From an uncultured Prevotella sp. (lineage in GTDB: Bacteria > Bacteroidota > Bacteroidia > Bacteroidales > Bacteroidaceae), in the NCBI GenBank assembly GCA_905210845.1, contig CAJLYG010000013.1, forward strand, positions 1 through 31,435: a DNA stretch of 31,435 nucleotides, given 5' to 3'. Of the stretch, positions 8,825 to 17,548 are shown piece by piece. A program made the translations under genes and the position numbers. The number at the start of each line of letters is the position of its first letter. Within the stretch, counting starts at the first letter, position 1. The notes under the pieces were generated by a model. It was not told the origin of the DNA and did no database searches. It saw only the letters and a list, made by a program, of their open reading frames with translations.

Positions 8825-11494
8825 TTAAAATTTTATCGTATAACTGAAAGAAGGTATAATGGGGAAATAGCCATGAGTCCTGGCTTTATAATATCCATAC
8901 TCATCCTCTTTCACATCCACATACATCGTATTCAAATGACAGTAGAGATTGTATATGCTCAAGTTCCAAATGCGCTCGTGACCATGTTTGGTGGTATGAT
9001 GGAAATTGAATCCAACGTCTAAGCGGTGGTAAGCTGGCATCGTGATGTTATTGGGCTTTTCAAAGATATCCATTGTCTTTCCAAAATCCGACCCGTAAGG
9101 GTAAGTATTTTCCTTGTATCCAGGCAGCTGAGGAGGCTTGACCGACTGAGTGGGGAGCGTCATGTGATTGCCTGTATGAAAGGTCCACCCTACATATCCT
9201 TCTACCTTCTCGTTGAGCTGGTAGCGAGCCGTCAAGTTAATCTTATGCCGGTTATCAAACTTGGCATTATACCAGCCGTGGTAGAACTCATCATACTTGC
9301 GCTTGTTCCATGAAAGCGTGTAGGAAGCATCAAAGTGAAGGTGGTTGCTACGATAGGCGGCATCCAATTCTGTCCCATAGAACCTTCCCTTCCCGTCCAT
9401 GACCATGTGGTCCCAATTGGCTGCCGGCGGTTCAAGGCCGCTCCAGTTGGCGTATTGCAAGAGATGGACGGAGGCTTTGTAATATCCCTCCAAGGAGAGA
9501 AACCAATGCTGGTTCAGCTGGCTGTAGATGCCAGCGGCTATTTGATGAGAATGCATCGGCTTCAGTCGTTCTGTAGTCGGGACCCAGTAGTCGGTCGGCA
9601 GGTCTAAAAAGGAATTGCTTATCTTATGCACAAACTGGGTCATCATGGTATAGGAGGCTTTCAATGACAGCCAGGGGTTAACCTGATACTTAATGGCTAA
9701 CCGGGGGTCTAAATGATAGAAATGCTTCTTGCCAATGCTAAAGAAATCGAAGTTCAGGCCACCATTGATACTCCAATGGTCATTGATCGTGTATTCATCT
9801 TCTCCATAGACATTGATTTCATGAGAAGTGTGGCGGTTCGCGCTTGCCGTCCTCAGCGTATCGATCTCGTCGCCATCGTCATAGTAGTCCATGTGCAATT
9901 GAGTTTGGGGATGGAACAGGTGCAAGGTATAGTCCTGTCCGAACCGAATGTGGTGATGAGGGTTTGGACGATAGTCGAATGCCACCCTGGACCCTAAATC
10001 GTTGATGGTGGAGCGATAGTTGTGCTCGGTGTACGATATACTGCTGATTTTCTTGTCATACGTGTGTTCTATGTCATCATTCACGTACTTATAGTGGGAA
10101 CGGTTGTAAGTATAGACTGCCGTGAAATTCGAAAAGAGCTTCGGAGAGAACTGATAATTCCAGTTGATTGCAGTGTTGAGGTTCCCCCAGCTAAACCTTG
10201 CCTTCGATTTATCATAGTCGTTTGGTGTTGTTTTCTTGTCGATATAATACCATTTGTCCTTTGTGTTCAGTGCATCGTTTCCACTGTAGACACTCAGGTA
10301 GATCTTCGAGCGGTTGTTGAAGATATGGGTAATCTTGGCATTTAAGTCATGGAAATAATAGTCGAGCGTAAAATCCTCTTCTTGGTTATTGTGGTTGATG
10401 ATCATGAAGATAGGCTTGGAAATCAAGTCCATCCAAGAACGTCGAATGCCAAAGTTAAAGGAGGTTTTTCCCTTTTGTAGGGGACCTTCTATCTGGACAC
10501 TTCCGTCCAGCAAGCCGATCCGGTAACTGCCGTGGTAATGTTCCATGTCTCCATCATGGGTCCTGACATCAATGACTGATGACAACCGGCCCCCATAGCG
10601 GGCAGGGAAACCGCTCTTGTAAAAGTCAACGTTCTTGACCATGTCTACGTTAAAGGCAGAGAAAAGTCCCATGGTGTGGTTGATCTGGTAGAGAGGACTG
10701 CCATCGATTAGGAAAAGATTCTCATCATTGTTCCCACCATGTACGTAAAGTCCACTGGTAAGCTCCATTCCTTCTGCCACGCCACTGGTGCGTTGCAACG
10801 TCTTGACGACGTCGTGTGAGGAAAGTAGTGCAAATTCACTTTGGATATCCTTTTGGGAAAAGGACCTTTTCCCGGTCTGCGTGTTGAGCAGAGGAGAATT
10901 CATGTCACCGTTGACAATGACTTCAGGCAACTTTCCATTTTCCTTCAAGGTAATGTTCTTTCTTTCGTCTTTGTTGAGGTTGAGGCTTTCGACATGGTCG
11001 TCAAAGCCGATATAGGAGAATCGTAGTTGGTGGGAACCTTCTGGAAGCGTGATAGAATAAAATCCGTATTCATTGGTGGTCGTGCCGATACGGTCGGTTA
11101 AGTCGTAGATCGTAGCGTTAATGAGTGATTCGCCATTCCCGTCACGGATATATCCGCTCAGGGTATGACGAATCTTCTTACTGTTTTTTAGGGGTTCTGA
11201 TGTGAGATGACTCTCTTTCTGTTTCAGCAGGATATAATTGCCTTGTACCGCATATCCTATGCCTGTGCCATCGAACAGTGTTCTGAGTGCTTTTTGCAAA
11301 GGCATTTTCTTGATGGAAGGACCGTTGTAAGTCCTGTCAACTTTTATATCTGCATCATACACAAAGTTGACCTTCCGATTCTTGTGCAACCATTCCATCT
11401 GCTCCCGTAGGGTAGTCGGGGTTCTTGCCCCGACTATCATGGGAGTGAGAATGAGAATCAAAAATAACGCTAATGTAATCTTAAACTGTTTCAC
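8825..11494 (-). CDS. TonB-dependent outer-membrane receptor with STN domain
   Basis: 889 residues, full length. Signal peptide (1-23), STN domain (about 36-92), carboxypeptidase-regulatory-like domain (about 112-183, GYIRDGNGESLINATIYDLT), plug (about 215-312, with VHGGNNDENLFLIDGSPLYQ and FPARYGGRLSSVIDV), then the barrel to a C-terminal ITYTIKF-like end (SFSYTIKF). The plug motifs are those of receptors paired with DUF4249 rather than SusD. It begins with GTG; an ATG two bases upstream runs straight into a stop. It heads a four-gene operon (receptor, DUF4249, unknown exported protein, FecR). The STN domain implies it also signals to that FecR. No TAnnTTTG box is visible upstream on this strand, as expected for ECF control. 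Confidence 0.93.
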   Translation of the reverse strand: MKQFKITLALFLILILTPMIVGARTPTTLREQMEWLHKNRKVNFVYDADIKVDRTYNGPSIKKMPLQKALRTLFDGTGIGYAVQGNYILLKQKESHLTSEPLKNSKKIRHTLSGYIRDGNGESLINATIYDLTDRIGTTTNEYGFYSITLPEGSHQLRFSYIGFDDHVESLNLNKDERKNITLKENGKLPEVIVNGDMNSPLLNTQTGKRSFSQKDIQSEFALLSSHDVVKTLQRTSGVAEGMELTSGLYVHGGNNDENLFLIDGSPLYQINHTMGLFSAFNVDMVKNVDFYKSGFPARYGGRLSSVIDVRTHDGDMEHYHGSYRIGLLDGSVQIEGPLQKGKTSFNFGIRRSWMDLISKPIFMIINHNNQEEDFTLDYYFHDLNAKITHIFNNRSKIYLSVYSGNDALNTKDKWYYIDKKTTPNDYDKSKARFSWGNLNTAINWNYQFSPKLFSNFTAVYTYNRSHYKYVNDDIEHTYDKKISSISYTEHNYRSTINDLGSRVAFDYRPNPHHHIRFGQDYTLHLFHPQTQLHMDYYDDGDEIDTLRTASANRHTSHEINVYGEDEYTINDHWSINGGLNFDFFSIGKKHFYHLDPRLAIKYQVNPWLSLKASYTMMTQFVHKISNSFLDLPTDYWVPTTERLKPMHSHQIAAGIYSQLNQHWFLSLEGYYKASVHLLQYANWSGLEPPAANWDHMVMDGKGRFYGTELDAAYRSNHLHFDASYTLSWNKRKYDEFYHGWYNAKFDNRHKINLTARYQLNEKVEGYVGWTFHTGNHMTLPTQSVKPPQLPGYKENTYPYGSDFGKTMDIFEKPNNITMPAYHRLDVGFNFHHTTKHGHERIWNLSIYNLYCHLNTMYVDVKEDEYGYYKARTHGYFPIIPSFSYTIKF

Positions 11495-11666
11495 ATTTTA
11501 TTATATGTATGAGCACTGTTCTCATCATGCAACTCATTTCTATAACACGGGAAAATGAAATCCCCCCATGATCTTTTGAATAAATATTTTATGAGTCTTC
11601 ATTTATATAGTCTGTTAGGTCTTGCCGTCTTTTAACGAACTTTATATACCTTATGCCCCATTTGTT

Positions 11667-11698
11667 CTTGTCCAATTCATTTCTTTTCTCTACTTTTG
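11667..11698 (+). promoter_or_regulatory. Bacteroidetes -33/-7 promoter for yeaO
   Basis: CTTG (11667-11670), 20-nt spacer, TACTTTTG (11691-11698). Transcription should start near 11703, about 58 nt before the ATG at 11761 and downstream of the ATG at 11653 that the open frame would otherwise allow. Confidence 0.7.
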
Positions 11699-11760
11699 TC
11701 TTTTATATCAAAGACAAAATCTCTTTCCCATTTTTAAGAGTGGATAGAGAAAGAAATCAT

Positions 11761-12129
11761 ATGGATATGAAGAACTTAAAGATTAAAAGAGTCTATCTTC
11801 CTGCAGAGGAAAACGACGGGTATCGAATCTTAATCGACCGTCTGTGGCCAAGGGGCCTCTCCAAGGCACAAACAAGCATTGATGAATGGAACAAAGATGT
11901 GACTCCCTCCCCAGATTTGCGGAAATGGTTCGGACATCGTGAAGAGAACTATGCGGCGTTTGCAGAGAAATACCGTTCAGAACTGGATGCCAATCCTTTG
12001 GCACCTTCTTTTGCCCTTCATGTGAAGGAATTATTAGCGGATTCGAATGTGACACTTTTATATGGGGCTAAGAGCGAGACTTGCAATCATGCCATTATCC
12101 TTAGAGACTGGGTGTTAGAACATTTCTAA
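11761..12129 (+). CDS. yeaO: DUF488 family protein, YeaO-like
   Basis: A 122-residue cytoplasmic protein that matches E. coli YeaO along its length: RVYLPAEENDGYRILIDRLW and PRGLSKAQTSIDEWNKD near the N-terminus, LRKWFGH in the middle, and LLYGAKSETCNHAIILRDWV at the end. The biochemical function of the family is not established. The frame is open to 11653, but the promoter at 11667-11698 and the lack of similarity of that extension favour the ATG at 11761 (or 11767, MKNLKIKR). It is the only plus-strand gene in the first 15.7 kb and ends against hcp, with a shared terminator between them. Confidence 0.9.
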   Translation: MDMKNLKIKRVYLPAEENDGYRILIDRLWPRGLSKAQTSIDEWNKDVTPSPDLRKWFGHREENYAAFAEKYRSELDANPLAPSFALHVKELLADSNVTLLYGAKSETCNHAIILRDWVLEHF

Positions 12130-12158
12130 TTGTTTCTGTCTTCATCTGCTATCTACGT

Positions 12159-12203
12159 AAAGACCGTGACTAACGGGGAGGCTACCCTTCAGTCACGGTC
12201 TTT
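12159..12203. terminator. Bidirectional terminator between yeaO and hcp
   Basis: A perfect 13-bp inverted repeat, AAAGACCGTGACT (12159-12171) with its complement at 12191-12203, around a 19-nt loop. The arms end in AAA/TTT, so the stem carries a short T tract on either strand. It lies between convergent genes, 29 nt after the yeaO stop and 22 nt beyond the hcp stop. Confidence 0.75.
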
Positions 12204-12225
12204 CAACTTTTTGCCTTTGTCCTGA

Positions 12226-13878
12226 TTATCCTATATACTTGTCGATGTCTTCCTCGACGGTAGAGATTGTCCCAAGACCGAACTGCTCCACTAAGACCTT
12301 CAGCACGCCTTCAGATACGAACGCGGGTAGGGTAGGACCTATGTGGATATTCTTCACGCCTAGGCTCAACAATGCAAGCAGGACGATCACGGCCTTCTGT
12401 TCATACCATGCGATATTGAAAAAGATTGGGAGATCGTTGATGTCATGAGCTCCAAAGATTTCCTTTAGCTTTAAGGCAACTACTACCCAGGAATAGGAAT
12501 CGTTGCATTGCCCAGCGTCCAATACGCGTGGAATGCCGTTGATGTCCCCTAAGTCCAACTTGTTGTATTTGAACTTCGCACATCCACTGGTCAGTATGAC
12601 CACGTCTTTTGGCAAGGACTTGGCAAACTCAGCATAATAGTCGCGACTCTTCATCCGACCATCGCATCCACTCATCACGACGAACTTACGGATAGCCCCA
12701 CTCTTTACCGCCTCTACAATCTGGTCAGCGAGCGCGAATACCTGTGTATGGGCGAATCCACCGATGATATGTCCAGTCTCGATTTCCTCTGGGGCTTGAC
12801 AGGTCTTTGCCAAGGCAATGACGGGAGAAAAGTCCTTTTGTCCATTTGCATCTGCCTCGATATGTTTCCATCCAGGGAACCCTGTTGAATTTGTCGTGAA
12901 GACACGGTCTTTGTAATTAGCATTGGGAAGAGGAGGCACAATGCAGTTCGTTGTGAAGACGATTGGGCCATTGAATTTAGAGAATTCCTCCTTCTGTCTC
13001 CACCATGCATTCCCATAATTCCCGACCAGGTGCTTGTATTTCTTTAGCTTTGGATAATAATGGGCGGGGAGCATCTCACCATGTGTATAGACATCAATGC
13101 CCGTCCCTTCTGTCTGTTCCAAGAGGCTTTCGATATCATGCAGGTCATGCCCGCTGATGAGAATGCCTGGATTCTTGCCTACGCCTATATTCACCTTCGT
13201 GATTTCAGGATTACCATAAGCCGTTGTGTTGGCTTTGTCGAGTAATGCCATGACATCCGTACCGTAATTCCCGGTCTCAAGGACTGTTGCAAGAAGTGTC
13301 TGCAGATCTGCATCGGGATTACTGATCATAAATAAGGCTTTACAGATAAAATCGATAATCTCCTCATTCCTCTGGCCCAGTCGTGCTGCATGCTCATAGT
13401 AGGCAGCCATTCCCTTCAGGCCAAGTGTTATTAATTCCTTCAACGACCGTAAGTCAGCATCAGAATTCCTGAGTATGGTTTCTCTTTTTCCCTCGGCGTC
13501 ATAATCCGCCTTCTCGCCTCCCCATTTTACTTCTTGGTAATCTGGCAGGGCAATATGGTGATCCTCTGCTGTCTTCAATAATTCTCTTTTCAATGCGATT
13601 CCCTTGTCTACCCGGTTCAGGATCGACTGGTCATCGAAATTGGCGTTGGTGATGGTGGAGAAGAGCGCATCCACGAGATAGTCACCTGTGCGTTGCTCTG
13701 TCTTGATCCCAGCTTTGTTCAGGCAATGCTGAATCGTCCCAATGCCTCGAACGACACTCAGCAATAGATCCATCCACTTGGCTGTTTCTGGCAGTTTTCC
13801 ACATACACCACGAATGGTGCAACCAATTCCCTTTGCTGTCTCCTGACACTGGAAACAAAACATTTTGCTTTCTGACAT
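12226..13878 (-). CDS. hcp: Hybrid cluster protein / hydroxylamine reductase
   Basis: 550 residues, the usual length for this Fe-S protein family, which reduces hydroxylamine and, in E. coli, nitric oxide, and defends against nitrosative stress. The N-terminal cluster cysteines are C8, C11, C20 and C26 ([19 protein letters not shown]). The hybrid cluster ligands are all present: H244 (GHDLHD), E268 (HGEML), C312 (TNCIVPP), C405 (SGCDGR), C433 (SGCAKF), C458 (GQCNDSY) and E493 with K495 (WYEQKAV). An AAAGGAA purine run precedes the ATG. No Hcr reductase gene is adjacent. The gene has its own promoter with a CRP/FNR-like palindrome upstream. Confidence 0.97.
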   Translation of the reverse strand: MSESKMFCFQCQETAKGIGCTIRGVCGKLPETAKWMDLLLSVVRGIGTIQHCLNKAGIKTEQRTGDYLVDALFSTITNANFDDQSILNRVDKGIALKRELLKTAEDHHIALPDYQEVKWGGEKADYDAEGKRETILRNSDADLRSLKELITLGLKGMAAYYEHAARLGQRNEEIIDFICKALFMISNPDADLQTLLATVLETGNYGTDVMALLDKANTTAYGNPEITKVNIGVGKNPGILISGHDLHDIESLLEQTEGTGIDVYTHGEMLPAHYYPKLKKYKHLVGNYGNAWWRQKEEFSKFNGPIVFTTNCIVPPLPNANYKDRVFTTNSTGFPGWKHIEADANGQKDFSPVIALAKTCQAPEEIETGHIIGGFAHTQVFALADQIVEAVKSGAIRKFVVMSGCDGRMKSRDYYAEFAKSLPKDVVILTSGCAKFKYNKLDLGDINGIPRVLDAGQCNDSYSWVVVALKLKEIFGAHDINDLPIFFNIAWYEQKAVIVLLALLSLGVKNIHIGPTLPAFVSEGVLKVLVEQFGLGTISTVEEDIDKYIG

Positions 13879-13908
13879 GATACGTATTCCTTTAATGATT
13901 TACATCGG

Positions 13909-13916
13909 CAAAGGTA
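13909..13916 (-). promoter_or_regulatory. -7 box of the hcp promoter
   Basis: Minus-strand TACCTTTG, matching TAnnTTTG, 31 nt before the hcp ATG. No TTTG or TTG is found 19-21 nt upstream, so the -33 element is weak, which is what is expected of a promoter needing an activator. Confidence 0.6.
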
Positions 13917-13938
13917 GGCGTATTAATGCCAAGGGATG

Positions 13939-13952
13939 GTAACATTTGTGAC
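13939..13952. promoter_or_regulatory. CRP/FNR-family-like palindrome upstream of hcp
   Basis: GTAACATTTGTGAC reads GT-n-ACA, TT, TGT-n-AC: a 14-bp near-perfect inverted repeat. Its centre is about 40-43 nt upstream of the start expected from the -7 box, the class II activator position of CRP/FNR proteins. In several anaerobes hcp is activated by HcpR, a CRP/FNR-family protein; assigning this site to HcpR is inference. Confidence 0.45.
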
Positions 13953-13984
13953 TTTATGGCGTTAAAAGATCAAAAAAACGCAGA

Positions 13985-14491
13985 CTATGCCACCCAACTG
14001 AGCATATAAAAGATATCGCCTTCCTTCTTCCTAAGGATCTTGAAAGCCTTGGAGATCTGATGCTCAACCGTCTTCTCCGATATGTCAAGCTGTTGTGCGA
14101 TCTCCTTATATTTCATGTTGTCTCGCTTGCTCATCAAGAAAATCTGGCGGCATCGTGCTGGTAAATTATCAATGGCTGTCCATAAATCAGCTTCGTGGAA
14201 AGAGCGGTCCATCGCTTCTTCGTCACTGATGACCCCTTCCAAGTCGTAAGGGGACAGGTTTGCATCAATTGGATTAGTCTTTCGCAATTCGTTCAGGCAA
14301 GCATTGCGAACGGACGTGTAAAGATAAGCCTTGATGTTATCGCTTGCTTTTTCTTTTCGGTTTTGTTCGATCAAACGGACGAAACAATCTTGGACCATAT
14401 CCTTGGCTGCCTCCATGTCTTGAAGATAGTGGGTAGCGTAAAGACATAAGGGCCGGTAGTAATATTGAAAAAGTAAGTCAATATTGAGCAT
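13985..14491 (-). CDS. Orphan RNA polymerase ECF sigma-70 factor
   Basis: 168 residues. Region 2 begins LLFQYYYRPLCLYATHYL and includes DMVQDCFVRLIEQ; region 4 has LPARCRQIFLMSKRDNMKYK followed by the helix-turn-helix EIAQQLDISEKTVEHQISKA. The layout is that of the Bacteroidetes FecI-like ECF group. No FecR gene is beside it: mdh lies upstream and hcp downstream. The nearest FecR without a sigma partner is at 6334-7122. A terminator for mdh ends about 24 nt before its ATG and no TAnnTTTG box is visible in that gap, so it may depend on read-through from mdh or on an unrecognised promoter. Confidence 0.92.
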   Translation of the reverse strand: MLNIDLLFQYYYRPLCLYATHYLQDMEAAKDMVQDCFVRLIEQNRKEKASDNIKAYLYTSVRNACLNELRKTNPIDANLSPYDLEGVISDEEAMDRSFHEADLWTAIDNLPARCRQIFLMSKRDNMKYKEIAQQLDISEKTVEHQISKAFKILRKKEGDIFYMLSWVA

Positions 14492-14514
14492 AAGGGTAAA
14501 ATTCTTGACTTGGA

Positions 14515-14551
14515 TTAAAAAATAGGGATAGGTCCGGAGACCTGTCCCTAT
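14515..14551 (-). terminator. Rho-independent terminator after mdh
   Basis: On the minus strand, a 13-bp stem (14539-14551 with 14522-14534, one G-T pair) and a 4-nt TCCG loop are followed by a run of six T. It lies 23 nt past the mdh stop codon and just before the orphan sigma gene. Confidence 0.85.
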
Positions 14552-14573
14552 GATATTATTGTGTGCTGATGAA

Positions 14574-15584
14574 TTAGAGGTTAGGGTTCACCTTACTCCA
14601 ATCCTCAACAGCAGGCAGTTCTCCAAGGGCAATCACCTGGTCGCGCATACCTTGCAGATGCTTGTAAGAAGCATCCAAGGCTTCGATCTCAGCAGCTGTA
14701 CCCATCACAGGCTTCGTATAAACGCCATCAGAAGTGATGCGAGTAGGAAGAGCCATCATCACATGATTGTAGCGAGCTGTATCAGCATAAGCACCAGCAG
14801 GATAGTTGAACTCTTCTCCTCCCATAGCACCTTCAATCATCTTGACTGCGAGGTAAGCAGGAGATTGGAATGAAGAACGACGACGGAGCTCAATGATCTT
14901 CGCACCGCCCTGTGTTACGTCTTTCTGCATCTGAGCCCACTCTTTCTCCGTCAGGCCCTTGCCATTTACCTTTGCCTTGCCAGCAATCACGTCAAGCAAT
15001 TTTACTCCGTCAACAGTAGTTGGAGAAGCAAAGACAGCCATCTTCTCTCCATGACCCCCATAAGTATAGGCGTTCTTGACAACAGCCTGGGAAACTCCAA
15101 AGTGCTTAGCAAGAGCACCCTTCAGACGAGTAGAGTCCAATGCTGCGAGTGTAGCAACCTGGTTGGGCTTCAAGCCACTGTGTACTAATGTTACCAAGCC
15201 CGTGATGTCTGCAGGGTTGAAGATAACGACACAGAACTTAGCGTCTGGACAGTATTTCTTTATATTCTGCCCCAGCTCCTTTGCAGCCTTGGAATTGCCT
15301 GCGAGCAGGTCCTCACGTGTCATGCCCTCCTTACGAGGAGCACCACCAGAAGAAATTATGTATTTAGCGCCAGTGAAGGCCTCTTTAGGATCTGTTGTGG
15401 AAACGATGTTCGCATCGTCAAAACCACTCTGACGCATTTCCTCAGCTACGCCTTCAGCAGAGAATACATCATAGAGACAAATGTTAGGAGTCAACTTCAG
15501 CATCAAAGCTGTCTGGACCATGTTGGAACCAATCATGCCGGCTGCGCCGACGATGGTCAACTTTTCGTTCGTTAAATAAGCCAT
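14574..15584 (-). CDS. mdh: Malate dehydrogenase
   Basis: 336 residues of the lactate/malate dehydrogenase fold, converting malate and oxaloacetate with NAD(H). The Rossmann nucleotide loop is VGAAGMIGSN (12-21). Catalytic residues follow the family pattern: D150 and R153 (LDSTRLKG) and H178 (YGGHGEKM), with R84 in the mobile loop GGAPRKEGMTR. In Bacteroidales the enzyme belongs to the reductive branch from oxaloacetate to succinate and propionate; that role is inferred from the lineage. The gene stands alone, divergent from the aminopeptidase gene and closed by a strong terminator. Confidence 0.93.
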   Translation of the reverse strand: MAYLTNEKLTIVGAAGMIGSNMVQTALMLKLTPNICLYDVFSAEGVAEEMRQSGFDDANIVSTTDPKEAFTGAKYIISSGGAPRKEGMTREDLLAGNSKAAKELGQNIKKYCPDAKFCVVIFNPADITGLVTLVHSGLKPNQVATLAALDSTRLKGALAKHFGVSQAVVKNAYTYGGHGEKMAVFASPTTVDGVKLLDVIAGKAKVNGKGLTEKEWAQMQKDVTQGGAKIIELRRRSSFQSPAYLAVKMIEGAMGGEEFNYPAGAYADTARYNHVMMALPTRITSDGVYTKPVMGTAAEIEALDASYKHLQGMRDQVIALGELPAVEDWSKVNPNL

Positions 15585-15658
15585 AACTACAAATTATTTA
15601 AAGTTTAAAATCTTCCGATCTCAAAGCGGTAGCTTCGTGCCGCCTTTCTTTACACGCG

Positions 15659-15666
15659 CAAAATTA
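15659..15666 (-). promoter_or_regulatory. -7 box of the mdh promoter
   Basis: Minus-strand TAATTTTG matches TAnnTTTG, about 75 nt before the mdh ATG. The -33 region is only a T-rich tract without a clear TTG, so this is the weaker half of the divergent mdh/aminopeptidase promoter region. Confidence 0.5.
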
Positions 15667-15706
15667 ATAAAAAAAGATGTATGTTCAGTATTTATTTAGT
15701 TTTTAA

Positions 15707-15738
15707 TTTGTTATTATTCTTAAAAAATTCTATCTTTG
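15707..15738 (+). promoter_or_regulatory. Bacteroidetes -33/-7 promoter for the aminopeptidase gene
   Basis: TTTG (15707-15710), 20-nt spacer, TATCTTTG (15731-15738): a full match to consensus. Transcription should begin near 15743, about 20 nt before the ATG at 15764. Confidence 0.8.
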
Positions 15739-15763
15739 CCATGTCTATTTTACAAAACCGATT

Positions 15764-17548
15764 ATGAATAACGTGATTAATACCAGAATAGAACAACTGC
15801 GTGAGTTGATGAGGCGGGAAAAACTATCGGCATTTGTCTTTCCCAGTACAGATCCTCATCATAGTGAATATGTCTGTGACCATTGGAAAGGTCGTGAGTG
15901 GATCTCGGGATTTAATGGCTCTGCAGGCACGGCTGTCGTCACGATGACAAGTGCCGCGTTGTGGACAGATTCCCGATATTTCCTTGCTGCTGCTGAACAG
16001 TTGGAAGGAACGGAATATCAGTTGATGAAAATGAAAATGCCGGGAACTCCGTCTATTACCCAGTGGCTGGTAAAAGAACTGGATGACATCCAAAGTCCGG
16101 AAGTGGGTATGGATGGAATGGTCAACTCCAATGCTTTCGTGGAAAGTATGGCCAAGGAGTTGAGAGAGACTGCTGGCATAACAGTCCGGACGAACTTCGA
16201 CCCTCTTCGCTTTCTTTGGAAGAATCGACCTGTCATTCCGTTGAATAAGGTTGAATTACAACCGTTGGAATATGCAGGAGAACCGACCCAGAGTAAATTG
16301 TCTCGTATTCGTCAGGCACTTCGGGAGAACCATGCTGATGGTATCTTAGTCGCAGCCCTTGATGATATTGCATGGACATTGAACTTGAGAGGAACGGATG
16401 TCCATTGCAATCCTGTCTTTGTGGCTTATCTCCTTATTAGCTCTGATGCTGTAACCCTTTATATTAATAATGTGAAGCTCACCCCAGAAGTGTCCGCGTA
16501 CTTGGAGAAGGAACATATCACAGTAGATGATTATGAAAACGTGCGGCAGGGACTGAGGGATTATTTTGAGTACAACATACAGTTGGATCCCAACGAGATC
16601 AATTATACTTTGTTCCATACCCCAACGCGTGAGGTCGTCCGTGCCCAATCCCCTATTCCGGAGATGAAATCCCACAAGAATGAAACGGAGATACGCGGTT
16701 TTAGGAATGCAATGCTGAGAGATGGCATTGCCATGGTAAAGTTTCTCAAATGGCTGAAACCTGCCGTTGAAGCTGGAGGACAGACGGAGATATCGTTGGA
16801 CCAGAAGTTGACCGGTCTTCGCGCAGAGCAACCTCTCTTCCGCGATATATCTTTTGATACAATTGTCGGTTACCAAGAACATAGCGCAGTCGTGCATTAT
16901 GAAGCAAGTCCAGAGACAGATATCCCCGTGAGACCTGAAGGGCTTATCTTGATTGATAGTGGCGCACAGTATCAGGACGGCACGACAGACTTGACAAGAA
17001 CCATTGCCTTGGGACCGATTACAGAAGAGATGAGGCATATCTATACGTTGGTCCTGAAGTCGCATATTCAATTCGAGCTGGTCAAGTTCCCTGACGGGGC
17101 TTGTGGTACGCAGCTTGATGCGGCAGGCCGTGAATGCCTATGGCGTGAGGGCCTTAATTTCCTCCATGGGACAGGTCATGGGGTAGGGGCCTATTTGAAC
17201 GTCCATGAAGGCCCTCATCAAATTCGGATGGAATATTATCCAACCCCATTGCGAAGCGGCATGACGGTTACGGACGAGCCGGGCATCTACTTGGCGGGCA
17301 AGTTCGGGGTGAGGATAGAGAATGTGCTGCTTATTCGGCCTTATCTGGAAACGGAATTTGGGAAATTTTTGCAAATGACTCCTTTGACTTTGTGTCCGAT
17401 TGATACCACCCCGATCGATAAGAGCCTCCTATCCCAGGAGGAAATAGAATGGCTCAACCAATATCATTCCTGGGTGTATCAAGAACTGTCGCCTCATCTT
17501 TCTCCTGATGAGCAAGCCTGGTTGAAGGAGGCTACTCGCCCCATTTGA
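15764..17548 (+). CDS. Xaa-Pro aminopeptidase (M24B family, long three-domain form)
   Basis: 594 residues. Two creatinase-type N-terminal domains (about 6-140 and 165-305) precede the M24 'pita-bread' metallopeptidase domain (about 312-530). The five dinuclear metal ligands are visible: D398 (LIDSGAQY), D409 (GTTDLTRT), H472 (HGTGHGVG), E505 (TDEPGIY) and E519 (GVRIENV). It removes N-terminal residues preceding proline, helping to recycle proline-containing peptides in the cytoplasm; no signal peptide is present. It is longer than the E. coli PepP type and resembles the three-domain APP1 form, ending in the extra C-terminal segment. Its stop codon directly abuts the stop of the convergent gene. 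Confidence 0.94.
   Translation: MNNVINTRIEQLRELMRREKLSAFVFPSTDPHHSEYVCDHWKGREWISGFNGSAGTAVVTMTSAALWTDSRYFLAAAEQLEGTEYQLMKMKMPGTPSITQWLVKELDDIQSPEVGMDGMVNSNAFVESMAKELRETAGITVRTNFDPLRFLWKNRPVIPLNKVELQPLEYAGEPTQSKLSRIRQALRENHADGILVAALDDIAWTLNLRGTDVHCNPVFVAYLLISSDAVTLYINNVKLTPEVSAYLEKEHITVDDYENVRQGLRDYFEYNIQLDPNEINYTLFHTPTREVVRAQSPIPEMKSHKNETEIRGFRNAMLRDGIAMVKFLKWLKPAVEAGGQTEISLDQKLTGLRAEQPLFRDISFDTIVGYQEHSAVVHYEASPETDIPVRPEGLILIDSGAQYQDGTTDLTRTIALGPITEEMRHIYTLVLKSHIQFELVKFPDGACGTQLDAAGRECLWREGLNFLHGTGHGVGAYLNVHEGPHQIRMEYYPTPLRSGMTVTDEPGIYLAGKFGVRIENVLLIRPYLETEFGKFLQMTPLTLCPIDTTPIDKSLLSQEEIEWLNQYHSWVYQELSPHLSPDEQAWLKEATRPI

Noticed and set aside
16346..17071. Open frame of 241 codons on the minus strand opposite the aminopeptidase gene
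   Set aside because: It lies wholly inside a gene with all catalytic residues intact, and its translation has no recognisable domain; it is a shadow frame.
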